DNA of 40,624 nucleotides from a virus. The DNA lies in IMG/VR virus record IMGVR_UViG_3300043570_001175, positions 1 through 40,624 of that record; one strand, 5' to 3'. Under the pieces are notes generated by a model that saw only the letters and a list, made by a program, of their open reading frames with translations, searched no databases and was not told where the DNA came from. A program made the translations under genes and the position numbers. Below, piece by piece: positions 31,023 through 38,831 of the stretch; the stretch's first letter is position 1, and each line of letters starts with the position of its first letter.

Positions 31023-32270
31023 TTAGAGTTTTCCTAGCATGTAATCCTGAGCTTGCTTGGTTTTATCGCAAGTATTCTTCATTAATTCGATAGTCTCAGG
31101 GTCAATAAGCTGTGGGTGAACCCACCAATCCTCGTAACTACTATTCTTATCTACCGAAATGTTAGTTACTAAAAGTTCGTATCCTTTCTCTTGCAGATAC
31201 TTTCTAGACTTGTCTCTATAGGTTTTTGTAGAGTCGTAGTAGTAATCATGCTCATAGGTAATTACTGCAAATCGATACTCATCAAACGGTATAGCTTCTA
31301 GGATAGCGTAGGTATTGTACTCCGGGTCGCAGTCAAGCTGTAGGAAATCAATATCCTTTCCTAGATCTATCTTGCGTAGGAAGTCTCTATAGTCGGTGGC
31401 TACTGCATCCTGGCAGTATACCGGGTTTTTCCTAGCAGCTTTAAACTTATCAGTCACTGCCTGATCAATATCAATTGATGCTCCTTTCCATCCGTAGGAT
31501 TCTTCCAGAAGAGCGGTATTGTTGTTGTGGTGAGGATCTCCTGATCCAATCTCCAGGTAGGTTCCGTTCTTTTTACCTTTCAGTGCTGCTAGCACAAACA
31601 TATCCTGGTAGGCTTGTGCAAAATTCTTTTCAATCTTTTCAGATCCTGGGAATTTATATTTAAGTTCCGGGTGCTGTTCTTTAGTATACGGGGTGATTGG
31701 GAATAACTCTCCTTTGAGTTTAATGATATTATCTCTAGTAACATTTGCGAATAAGTCACTCATGTAGTAACTGTCCATGATCCAGCGCAGCATACCTCTT
31801 GATTCATCGCATTTACCAATCCACCAAGCCGAAACTGCTTTTTGGAAATAGAGAGCGTACTCTGCCGGGTACTCTACATCGGTTACTAGTGAACGATACT
31901 CATGCTTGATAAACTGCAGACCGGTACAGGCGGTTGTATAGCATTCCTGCCATTTTTGCTCACGTTCGTAGTACCGGCTGAGGAGGAAGTAACCTTCCGG
32001 ACGGTCCGGACGAACGGAAATAGCATGCAGAAGTTGTCCGGTGGCAGAATGCTTACGTTCTTTTTGCTTATTAATGTTTAAGAAGTTACGAAGCAGGCAT
32101 TCATACTGCAGATCTTTATCGGTTGTAGTTTCAGCAACTCGTAAGTAAAAGGATAGAGCGGCAGCAATCTGACCTCTTATGTCGTATTCGTACCCGATAA
32201 GAAAATTTACACCTGGATCTCCTGGAGATTGTATAAATGTCTCAATCGCTTTTTGTAAATTACTGTCCAT
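31023..32270 (-). CDS. TPR-like plus FkbM-family methyltransferase
   Basis: A 415-residue fusion. Residues about 1-165 are helical repeats of TPR style (phrases such as NFLIGYEYDIRGQIAAALSF and PEGYFLLSRYYEREQKWQEC). From about 210 is a SAM-dependent methyltransferase: EKNFAQAYQDMFVL, motif I TYLEIGSGDP (237-246), acidic residue at Asp267 after strand 2, DFLQLDCDPEYN, and a C-terminal WVHPQL. FkbM-type enzymes methylate sugars or other hydroxyls. It overlaps the propeller gene by 11 bases and belongs to the glycan group 31023-35420. Target unknown: virion glycans or host surface sugars. Confidence 0.82.
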   Translation of the reverse strand: MDSNLQKAIETFIQSPGDPGVNFLIGYEYDIRGQIAAALSFYLRVAETTTDKDLQYECLLRNFLNINKQKERKHSATGQLLHAISVRPDRPEGYFLLSRYYEREQKWQECYTTACTGLQFIKHEYRSLVTDVEYPAEYALYFQKAVSAWWIGKCDESRGMLRWIMDSYYMSDLFANVTRDNIIKLKGELFPITPYTKEQHPELKYKFPGSEKIEKNFAQAYQDMFVLAALKGKKNGTYLEIGSGDPHHNNNTALLEESYGWKGASIDIDQAVTDKFKAARKNPVYCQDAVATDYRDFLRKIDLGKDIDFLQLDCDPEYNTYAILEAIPFDEYRFAVITYEHDYYYDSTKTYRDKSRKYLQEKGYELLVTNISVDKNSSYEDWWVHPQLIDPETIELMKNTCDKTKQAQDYMLGKL

Positions 32271-33246
32271 CTATAAAATCTTGTATAACTTTCTTAGGAG
32301 TTTTTAAAATATACGCAGTATTATCCTGAAATCCAAAAGTAATGAGGATATCTCCCTGGTATTCTGCAATCCCGCAGGTAAATTCTACGTGACCGGTCAA
32401 GTATTTAAACTCTTTTGATATCTTAACAAGATTCCAGTCTTTATCCCAAACCAAGAACCGGTGGTAGTAGTGACAGTCTTTATTACCTACTTCGTTATAC
32501 CACATATCTACTTCGTGGGTAACAGTGATGTAACCGCCTTCCCAAGGAATGACCTGAGAACCTCCTCTAAAATCTCGGTAACCTTGTAGGTAGTTTTGAC
32601 TCTGATGGATAATCTTGCTTGATTTTGTTGCAAGATCTACTTCTACTACTTCGGTAGGATTGCTCCATTTTACAAACCTAAAAGGCTGGTCAATGATCGG
32701 CATCCAGTTCTTCTCGCAGTATGAATTCGGATCACTAGGAGGTTCGATTCGGGTACGGGACAGTTCCTTTACTCCGTCCTCGTATTCTACTACTTCGCTA
32801 AATTCCATTCTACCCTCTCCGTTGGTCTTGGTATCTCTTCGAACACCAATTAGGTAGAGTTTATTATCCCATCTTACTACTCTAGCATCTTCTAGCCCGA
32901 TAAAATCCCAGACCGGGGTTACATCCAGTCGGGAGGTGTCTACTTTACTGCCCTTAACAAGGTTGAGCTCTTGATCTAAAATGCATAGATAGTTGATCGT
33001 ACGTAGCTTTAAGTCGTCTTCAGGATGCATGTAAGTCATGGGTCCCCAACGGCTATGAAACTCTTTACGGCCTTCGTTATGGTAGAGGTTGTACTGTACG
33101 TGACGTAGGTTCACTAGAATCCTATCTCCATCAATGTAGACTGAGGGGTTGCATAGTCCTGTTCCTTCGGTGTACTCGGCCGGTACAAGCAGAGGGCGGA
33201 TTATTCCTCCTGCTTCAATAACCCTTTTTACAAAATTAATTTCCAT
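32260..33246 (-). CDS. five-bladed beta-propeller glycosidase-like protein (GH130/GH43-like)
   Basis: A 328-residue protein with repeated beta-propeller signatures. IGLEDARVVRWDNKLYLIG (116-134) is typical of GH130-like and GH43-like propellers, with the EDAR motif near the active site; CEKNWMPI (177-184), FRGGSQVIPWEGGYITVTHEVD and HVEFTCGIAEY follow. In other bacteria and phages such proteins occur beside glycosyltransferases. It overlaps the glycosyltransferase and methyltransferase genes by about 11 bases on each side, so the three are co-translated. Whether it is an active hydrolase/phosphorylase or a binding protein cannot be said. Confidence 0.75.
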   Translation of the reverse strand: MEINFVKRVIEAGGIIRPLLVPAEYTEGTGLCNPSVYIDGDRILVNLRHVQYNLYHNEGRKEFHSRWGPMTYMHPEDDLKLRTINYLCILDQELNLVKGSKVDTSRLDVTPVWDFIGLEDARVVRWDNKLYLIGVRRDTKTNGEGRMEFSEVVEYEDGVKELSRTRIEPPSDPNSYCEKNWMPIIDQPFRFVKWSNPTEVVEVDLATKSSKIIHQSQNYLQGYRDFRGGSQVIPWEGGYITVTHEVDMWYNEVGNKDCHYYHRFLVWDKDWNLVKISKEFKYLTGHVEFTCGIAEYQGDILITFGFQDNTAYILKTPKKVIQDFIDGQ

Positions 33247-34141
33247 CTACTGCTTTAATAATATCAGCTATATTAAAAATCTCATCCGGACTTTCGTAAG
33301 GACATTGAATAGCTGCTCCGTCAAAAGAATAATCGAAAAGATACGAATTAATTAGCTTAGGAGCAAACTTAGGAGGGCTTGCTTGAATATTTGTATGTAG
33401 ATCGTATCCAAATACTTTAGGAGATGTTCCTACCCACATCACGGTAGATGGTAGATTGAAAGCAGCTGCAGCGTGCTGTAAGCATGAATCTATAAGGATT
33501 CTTTTTTCTGAAGCTGCTAGAACTGTCAACAGTTCAAAGTTTGATAGAGGCTGGTAGATTGCTTCTGCACCCGGAATAGCTTCTCTTTCACTCCTACAGA
33601 TCTGAATTACATGGTAGTCTTTGGAGTAGTGCTGTACCAGTAGGTTTGAGATAGCTGGCGGAATATCTCTAGTCCAGCTATAAACCTGCTGATCTTCTAA
33701 GGGACCTCCTCCGGTTTGAATCACTATTACTGGTTTCTCTCGTCTCCAGGCATTGGCAAATCTCTTCTGTACCAGGTTCAGAAAAAGCACCGGCTTTTGT
33801 TCGGTATATTCTAGTCCTAGAAGTTCACACCAGCTTTTGATAATATGCTGCTCTTTCTGGATGTGTCCATTCTGGAAGTATCCTTCATGGCGGAATACTA
33901 ATGTATCTTTATCTTCGATATAATTCTGATAGAAGTACGGAGTGTTGCCTACCGGGTATACTCTCTCTACTTCCGGGAAATTCAAGAAGATTTCCGGGTA
34001 AGAAACCACCAAAATAATCTTACGGTCGGGATATGTCTGTTTAATGGAGGAAAGCAGCGATGTAGCTGCTATGTTTTTACCCAGTCCGCCTTCAATGTGC
34101 CAGACCAGGTACTTATCCTTCCCTTGATAACCTGCTTTCAT
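33236..34141 (-). CDS. glycosyltransferase, family 9 (heptosyltransferase)-like
   Basis: A 301-residue GT-B-type transferase. LVWHIEGGLGKNIAATSLLSSIKQTYPDRKIILVVSYPE (18-56) is the first Rossmann half with its Gly-rich loop; the second half has PVIVIQTGGGP (about 137-147), the ILIDSCLQHAAAAF segment (about 215-228) and VMWVGTSP, the usual GT9 sequence of nucleotide-sugar site. GT9 enzymes add heptose or related sugars to LPS core. Here the acceptor may be a virion protein or a host glycan. It is preceded by a hairpin (34157-34172) and overlaps the next gene by 11 bases. Confidence 0.78.
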   Translation of the reverse strand: MKAGYQGKDKYLVWHIEGGLGKNIAATSLLSSIKQTYPDRKIILVVSYPEIFLNFPEVERVYPVGNTPYFYQNYIEDKDTLVFRHEGYFQNGHIQKEQHIIKSWCELLGLEYTEQKPVLFLNLVQKRFANAWRREKPVIVIQTGGGPLEDQQVYSWTRDIPPAISNLLVQHYSKDYHVIQICRSEREAIPGAEAIYQPLSNFELLTVLAASEKRILIDSCLQHAAAAFNLPSTVMWVGTSPKVFGYDLHTNIQASPPKFAPKLINSYLFDYSFDGAAIQCPYESPDEIFNIADIIKAVDGN

Positions 34142-34156
34142 ATTAAAACTATTTTA

Positions 34157-34172
34157 AGACAGCAAGCTGTCT
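34157..34172 (-). terminator. weak terminator-like hairpin before the glycosyltransferase
   Basis: AGACAG (34157-34162) / CTGTCT (34167-34172) with a four-base loop; coding strand follows with TAAAATAGTTTT. Lies between the 127-aa gene stop and the glycosyltransferase ATG. The T tract is interrupted, so this is a weak call. Confidence 0.5.
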
Positions 34173-34177
34173 ATTAC

Positions 34178-34561
34178 TTAAAGACTCCCTGAAGTAGATA
34201 CTAGAGTCCAGTCACCTACTGCTAATCCAAACATATTAGGAACGTTCTCTAGGGTGTAGTTTAGGTGAGCGTAAACGTGCTTGGCGTACTGACCTGTCAT
34301 TCCGGCCGGGTAAGTCAATGACTCGTAGTAAGTGTTCCATTCGTCGACTGGAAGTACTAAACGAGTTTGGTTGATACCAAGCGGGTTTTGAGAGGTATAG
34401 TTAACAAAGACTATACCGTTAAGGGTAACGAAAGAGTCACCAGGCATGTTGTGGGTGGGGTCTACGTAGATAGTCTGGTTAGCAATTAATACTAACGAAG
34501 AAGTTGCCTGTGTTACGGCATCGTAGATAACCGGACGATTTGAAAGTAGGTGGTAAGCCAT
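34178..34561 (-). CDS. hypothetical protein, possibly virion-associated
   Basis: A 127-residue protein, MAYHLLSNRPVIYDAVTQAT, rich in Thr, Asn, Val and Tyr with a beta-strand pattern (SFVTLNGIVFVNYTSQNP). No catalytic motif, signal peptide or membrane helix. The composition suits a small structural protein or decoration. It lies between sulfotransferase and glycosyltransferase genes, but sequence does not link it to glycan chemistry. A TATTTATA motif is 16 bases upstream and a terminator-like hairpin follows, so it may be a separately expressed single gene. Confidence 0.75.
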   Translation of the reverse strand: MAYHLLSNRPVIYDAVTQATSSLVLIANQTIYVDPTHNMPGDSFVTLNGIVFVNYTSQNPLGINQTRLVLPVDEWNTYYESLTYPAGMTGQYAKHVYAHLNYTLENVPNMFGLAVGDWTLVSTSGSL

Positions 34562-34577
34562 ATTAGTGTTTATATCT

Positions 34578-34585
34578 TATAAATA
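34578..34585 (-). promoter_or_regulatory. TATTTATA motif before the 127-aa gene
   Basis: Coding-strand TATTTATA followed by AGATAT, 16 bases before the ATG at 34561, between it and the sulfotransferase stop (34599). Confidence 0.5.
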
Positions 34586-34598
34586 TAGTTAAACTCTC

Positions 34599-35420
34599 TT
34601 AGATTTTGTACTCGAAAGCATCATAAAACCATTGGTAGTTATCGGTGATTAACTGACAGCCGGTTGGTCCTAAGATTTCCTTATAGTCTTCTTTCACCGG
34701 CTCTATTTTATTTTTAATTTTGTGATCTCCAAACACTCCCCATACCTTGTCATCTTCGTAGGTAAGCTGTTCTACGTTATTAAAGTCATGCTTGTAGTGT
34801 GGTAGCTCTAAGTACTCGTAGATTCTTTTTAGTTCACGGTCTGGGCTGGTTGTAAGGTCTTCAAACTTAATAAAAAGTACATTTTCGTGAGTACCTTCTA
34901 GCAGGGATTGGTAGATTCGGTCCATAACCGGTCCGATGGGTACTGTATTAGACCAGTGTACTATTCTCTTGTCGGTTGTAGTGCCTGTTAGATCTGCCCA
35001 GTTTAAGATTCCGTGTTCAATCTGAGGATTTGCTCGGTATTTCTTTTCCATAGAAGCATAAACTGCTCTAGGATCTCTAATCATAGAGATAATCTTGGGA
35101 TTTTCGTCAAAGAACTTGAGGAAGTTATATTCACCTGACCATCCTCTGCATTTATCCATTACGTATGGACGGTCGGTAATAGCTTCAAAGTATCCGTGAA
35201 CCGCTCCTTTGCAGTAACCCTTCCAGGCTTTTTCCATAGTTTCAGCATCCTGGGCTTTAACTTCTGGACTGGTTGAGTAGATGGTTCGTGCGTTGTATAA
35301 GAAGTCAAATACTCCTGAGGTAGGAGTAACGTATAGGTCAGGGTTCTGTCCTAAAATGTTTTGAATGAGTGTAGATCCGGCTCGAGGCATCGAGCTATTG
35401 TACATAACTTTTTTTACCAT
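34599..35420 (-). CDS. sulfotransferase-like enzyme
   Basis: A 273-residue protein with the two PAPS-binding landmarks of sulfotransferases: the 5'-phosphosulfate loop SSMPRAGSTLIQN (9-21) right at the N-terminus, and the 3'-phosphate motif KIISMIRDPRAVYASM (109-124; Arg115, Ser123). A later LPHYKHDF and a final KEDYKEILGP...ITDNYQWFYDAFEY match the C-terminal part of the family. It would transfer sulfate from PAPS to a hydroxyl or amine of a glycan or protein. It lies between fibre and adhesin genes. The PAPS must come from host sulfur metabolism; no sulfate-activating gene is in the window. Confidence 0.85.
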   Translation of the reverse strand: MVKKVMYNSSMPRAGSTLIQNILGQNPDLYVTPTSGVFDFLYNARTIYSTSPEVKAQDAETMEKAWKGYCKGAVHGYFEAITDRPYVMDKCRGWSGEYNFLKFFDENPKIISMIRDPRAVYASMEKKYRANPQIEHGILNWADLTGTTTDKRIVHWSNTVPIGPVMDRIYQSLLEGTHENVLFIKFEDLTTSPDRELKRIYEYLELPHYKHDFNNVEQLTYEDDKVWGVFGDHKIKNKIEPVKEDYKEILGPTGCQLITDNYQWFYDAFEYKI

Positions 35421-35424
35421 AATA

Positions 35425-35685
35425 TTATCCTATATAATCTTCTCCGGCTACAATAGCGTCGTTGAGGGTTGTGAACTGTTCGATAGTTAAGGCATTTGTA
35501 AACCATGTCTGAGACATAAGTCTCTTAAGGTGGCCTACATTACGAATAACGTAAGTTTTTCTTTCAAAAACATTTGAACTGCTTAATCTATCATCAGAGG
35601 GATCAATTACCCCTGTAACTAGCTTATTAAGCAGAGTCGCTACGCTTAGAGCATTGGTTATAGCAGTTGTGACTTGGTCTGACAT
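35425..35685 (-). CDS. small hypothetical protein
   Basis: An 86-residue, mostly helical protein: MSDQVTTAITNALSVATLLNKLVTGVIDPSDDR, then a basic stretch with YVIRNVGHLKRLM and a helical end. No known domain; no signal peptide, although residues 8-25 are hydrophobic-helical. It lies four bases before the sulfotransferase ATG, and its own start is 35 bases after the last fibre gene stop. Small proteins next to fibres are sometimes assembly factors, but nothing here shows it. Confidence 0.72.
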   Translation of the reverse strand: MSDQVTTAITNALSVATLLNKLVTGVIDPSDDRLSSSNVFERKTYVIRNVGHLKRLMSQTWFTNALTIEQFTTLNDAIVAGEDYIG

Positions 35686-35720
35686 ACGATCTGTTTTTAA
35701 TTAATATATGAAACTAAATG

Positions 35721-36749
35721 TTAAATTCCAACTTTAAGTTTAAGAGCTTGTGTTCTTTCATCAAGTTCTTGAATAGCTTTAGTTAAAGGTGCTATAAATT
35801 CAGCATAGGTGATACGGTAAGCATCTTGACTTTCAGTGTAGCCTAGTCCTGAAAAGTCTGTAATCTCTAATTCTTCAAGTGCCTGTTTTACTTCCTGTGC
35901 AATGAATCCATAATCTTTTCTAGCAACAGCTAATGTACCGTCTTTTTGTCCGTAAGGAAAATTACATTCACGAACATAGTTTTCTCTGTTATCGAAATTA
36001 AAGCTTACCGGTCTTAATTTCTTAATAAACTGTAGTCCTGTCTTACAGGTTAAGGGAGTAATATCCGTCTTATCTCTAGCGTCTGAGAAGTATGACCAGC
36101 CGCCCCATACACAGTTATCGACATTATTGCTTGAACCGCCCCACACCATGTGACAGTTAGCTGAAACAGAAGTGTTGGTTCCAATTACTACAGTTCTGTT
36201 TAGGTTTGAAGAATAAGCAGCACAGAATCCTATTACTGTGTTCTGTACACCGCCTGTGTTGCATCTACCTGCTCTAAATCCGATAAAGGTATTTTCAGTT
36301 CCTGTGGTGTTACATGCTGCATCTACTCCAATGAATAGGGCATTATCGGCGTTAGCACATCTACCGGCATTTACCCCTAGAGCTATACTCTGTACGTTGG
36401 TTGAACCTCCATCAAAAGCAAATGAACCTATAGCAACGTTATGACGGCCGCTTGTAGCAGCACGCTGTGCTCTCTGTCCTACGGCTGTGTTTTGGTAGCG
36501 GTTTCCTGATCCATTAAAAGCACAGAAGCCTATACCTACATTACTTACGTTGTAGTTAAATTCCCCGGCTCTTGCTCCTGCAAAAGCACTATAACTAGTA
36601 TTATTAATTCCTGATCGGTATCCTGCCAGGGTTGCGTAGTTGTTGGTACTGTTGCCGGCATATCGGCCAAAAGCGGCTGTTTGAGATTGATTACCTGCTG
36701 CTCTACCAAAGCGGAAGCTATTAACTGTAGATTGTTGTAAAGATGCCAT
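35721..36749 (-). CDS. tail fibre protein with repeat shaft and Peptidase_S74-like chaperone domain
   Basis: A 342-residue fibre protein. Residues about 8-210 are imperfect short repeats around FGRYAG, AIGSFAF, NTFIGFRAG and NTVIG, like the beta-roll heads of trimeric adhesins (NTAIG repeats). Residues 218-342 form an intramolecular chaperone of the S74 type: SDARDK (222-227) with the Ser/Lys pair, FIKKLRPVSFNFD, YGFIAQEVKQAL, YAEFIAPLTKAIQEL and a helical end. S74 domains trimerise the fibre and usually cut themselves off. It starts one base after the next paralogue upstream; several Cys occur in the repeats. One of three tandem paralogues. Confidence 0.85.
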   Translation of the reverse strand: MASLQQSTVNSFRFGRAAGNQSQTAAFGRYAGNSTNNYATLAGYRSGINNTSYSAFAGARAGEFNYNVSNVGIGFCAFNGSGNRYQNTAVGQRAQRAATSGRHNVAIGSFAFDGGSTNVQSIALGVNAGRCANADNALFIGVDAACNTTGTENTFIGFRAGRCNTGGVQNTVIGFCAAYSSNLNRTVVIGTNTSVSANCHMVWGGSSNNVDNCVWGGWSYFSDARDKTDITPLTCKTGLQFIKKLRPVSFNFDNRENYVRECNFPYGQKDGTLAVARKDYGFIAQEVKQALEELEITDFSGLGYTESQDAYRITYAEFIAPLTKAIQELDERTQALKLKVGI

Positions 36750-36750
36750 A

Positions 36751-37791
36751 TTATACTGCTAGTGCTTCTAAGGTTTCTAATCTCTGAGCGGTCTGTTGTA
36801 CAGCTTTTGCAAGAGGTGCTATCATATCAGCATAAGATAGTCTGTATCCATCTTTTTCTTCGTTGTAACGAAGTGCTTCGAAGGTAGTCCCAAGACTGTC
36901 TGTGAGTTGCTTCATTTGCTGGGCGATAAATCCGTATGATTTTTTAGGACTGGTTAAAGTACCGTCTTTTGTACCGTATTCAAATCCGCATCTTTGGACG
37001 TACCTATCCCTGTAATCCCAGTTAAAAGAGACTGTGTCTAGATTACGAATAAAATCTAAACCTAATTTATTATCTAGGTTTTCGATATTTGTTTTATCTC
37101 TGCAGTCCGATACATTAGTCCATGCTGCTGCTACGCCGTTATAGTTTAGACTACTACTCCCCCAGGCTGTATGTCCTACACAGTTACGAGGGTTTGAATT
37201 TTCTCCTACACCTATAGTACAGTTGACTGAGGTTGAACAAAGATTAGCTCTCCATCCTATTCCGATGTGACAGCCTCCGGAAGATATGTTGTTAAGTGCG
37301 TTACAACCTATTGCTACATTACCATTACCGGTAGATAATCCAAGTGCGCCGAAGCCTATACCTACGTTACAAGAACCTCCTTGTAGGTTGCATCCAGCAC
37401 GTGCACCTATTAATACGTTAGAAACTCCTGTGGTTACGTTACATCCTGCAAAAGCACCGACCATGGTGTTAGAGCCTCCTACAGCGTTTCTTGCAGCCAT
37501 ATAACCAACGGCTGTTAGGTTGCTGCTTGTCATAAGGTACCCTGCAAAAGCTCCGACGGCTGTGTTACATAGTCCGGATGAATTAGCTGTTAGTGCAGCA
37601 AAGCCAATAGCTGTATTGCGGTTACCTGTAGAGTTATTGTATAGTGCTAGTCTTCCAATAGCGGTATTGCAGTACCCGGTGCTGTTGTTTTTCAAAGCTT
37701 CAAATCCAAAAGCAGTATTACTTATACAGTTACCGCCGCCTCTTGAGGCGCAGACTGAGTTAGCGTTAGCAAAACTTGCAAATGTAGCCAT
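36751..37791 (-). CDS. tail fibre protein with repeat shaft and S74-like domain (paralogue)
   Basis: A 346-residue paralogue with the clearest repeats: NTAFGFEAL, NTAIGRLAL, NTAIGFAAL, NTAVGAFAG and further copies to about 200, at 13-23-residue spacing. Cys recurs at the same place before the N-T/N-V (YCNT, LCNT, SCNV, GCHI), forming a possible cysteine ladder. The S74-type chaperone starts at SDCRDK (228-233) and has FIRNLDTVSFNWD, YGFIAQQMKQL and YADMIAPLAKAVQQT. Start and stop are one base from both neighbours, so the three paralogues are one operon. Confidence 0.85.
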   Translation of the reverse strand: MATFASFANANSVCASRGGGNCISNTAFGFEALKNNSTGYCNTAIGRLALYNNSTGNRNTAIGFAALTANSSGLCNTAVGAFAGYLMTSSNLTAVGYMAARNAVGGSNTMVGAFAGCNVTTGVSNVLIGARAGCNLQGGSCNVGIGFGALGLSTGNGNVAIGCNALNNISSGGCHIGIGWRANLCSTSVNCTIGVGENSNPRNCVGHTAWGSSSLNYNGVAAAWTNVSDCRDKTNIENLDNKLGLDFIRNLDTVSFNWDYRDRYVQRCGFEYGTKDGTLTSPKKSYGFIAQQMKQLTDSLGTTFEALRYNEEKDGYRLSYADMIAPLAKAVQQTAQRLETLEALAV

Positions 37792-37792
37792 A

Positions 37793-38830
37793 TTAAGAGT
37801 TCAGTTGAGCTTCTATTAAATCTAAATCGTTGTTGATCTCTTGCAGAGCCTTGGTAAGACTCGCAACCATATCCAGGTAGTTAACCGTATACTGGTCCCG
37901 GAAAGTATCGTGGGAGATAGCATCAAATTTTTCTCCTACAGACCTAGCTGCAAAGTCTAACTCTTGAGCTAAAAATCCATAGTGTACTTTATCTTGTTTT
38001 AAAGTTCCATCTTTTACTCCGTATTCGAAACCGCATTGATTTACGTACTTCTCTCTGTTGTCCCATTTGTACTTAATAGGGTTAAGTTTACGTATAAAGT
38101 TAAGTCCTAGATTAGTTAACGGCTGGATATTTGTTTTATCTCTACAGTCTGAAACGTTATTCCAGCTGGTATATATACAGTTACAGATATTGTTTTGATA
38201 TCTTCCTATTGAGCTTTGACAGCTTACTCCGTACCCGTTGTGCTGGTAGGCATACCATCCTACATGCAGATCAAAGTTTGATCCTCCTAGAAATCTTCCC
38301 GTGTAGAATCCTACTAGAGTAGCGAGATCTCCTGTAGTGTTGTACTGTCCTGCTCTTGAAGATAGTACTGTGAGAGTGGCTCCTCCTCCTCCGTTTTCTT
38401 TAGCATTAAACCCTACTGCTACGCTACCTCCGGATAGACTGACCCCTGCTCGGTGTCCTACTGAAACTGCATAGTTTCCGCTATAGTAGCCGGCCTGAAA
38501 TCCAATAGTTACAGTACATTCATCAGCATATCTTCCAGCCTGAGCTCCGATATGAGTTCCACCGGCATATCCTCCGACATTAAATCCTGCTAATCTACCT
38601 ATGCCGGTATTTTTAGAGTTATTAGAGGAAGCGAGAGCTTGAGCACCAAAAGCAGTATTGCATCCTCCTGTGGACTTGTTGTTTAGGGTGTTGTACCCAA
38701 AGCCTGTATTGCAGGCTCCTGAAGATATACTAATTAAAGAGTTAACTCCGAAAGCGGTATTAGATACTAAAGCACTATTACCTCTTCCGAACTTTAAACT
38801 ATTAACTGTGGATGCTTGTAAAATTGCCAT
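37793..38830 (-). CDS. tail fibre protein with repeat shaft and S74-like domain (paralogue)
   Basis: A 345-residue paralogue. It shares the MAILQASTVNSLKFGRG start with the gene at 35721 (STVNSFRFGR there), the NTAFGVNSL/NTGFGYNTL/NTAFGAQAL repeats to about 215, and the S74-like end from SDCRDK (227-232): FIRKLNPIKYKWDNR, YGFLAQELDF and a helical C-terminus. The middle (about 140-200) is more variable, with GGGGATLTVLSSRAG and YAYQHNGYG. Variable middle with conserved ends is typical for fibres in receptor competition. It starts one base after the collagen-like fibre stop. Confidence 0.85.
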   Translation of the reverse strand: MAILQASTVNSLKFGRGNSALVSNTAFGVNSLISISSGACNTGFGYNTLNNKSTGGCNTAFGAQALASSNNSKNTGIGRLAGFNVGGYAGGTHIGAQAGRYADECTVTIGFQAGYYSGNYAVSVGHRAGVSLSGGSVAVGFNAKENGGGGATLTVLSSRAGQYNTTGDLATLVGFYTGRFLGGSNFDLHVGWYAYQHNGYGVSCQSSIGRYQNNICNCIYTSWNNVSDCRDKTNIQPLTNLGLNFIRKLNPIKYKWDNREKYVNQCGFEYGVKDGTLKQDKVHYGFLAQELDFAARSVGEKFDAISHDTFRDQYTVNYLDMVASLTKALQEINNDLDLIEAQLNS

Positions 38831-38831
38831 A

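Noticed and set aside
850-34585. Reading TATAAATA on the plus strand as T4 late promoters
   Set aside because: They would point away from every adjacent gene and drive only antisense RNA; placement before each minus-strand start favours a coding-strand TATTTATA.
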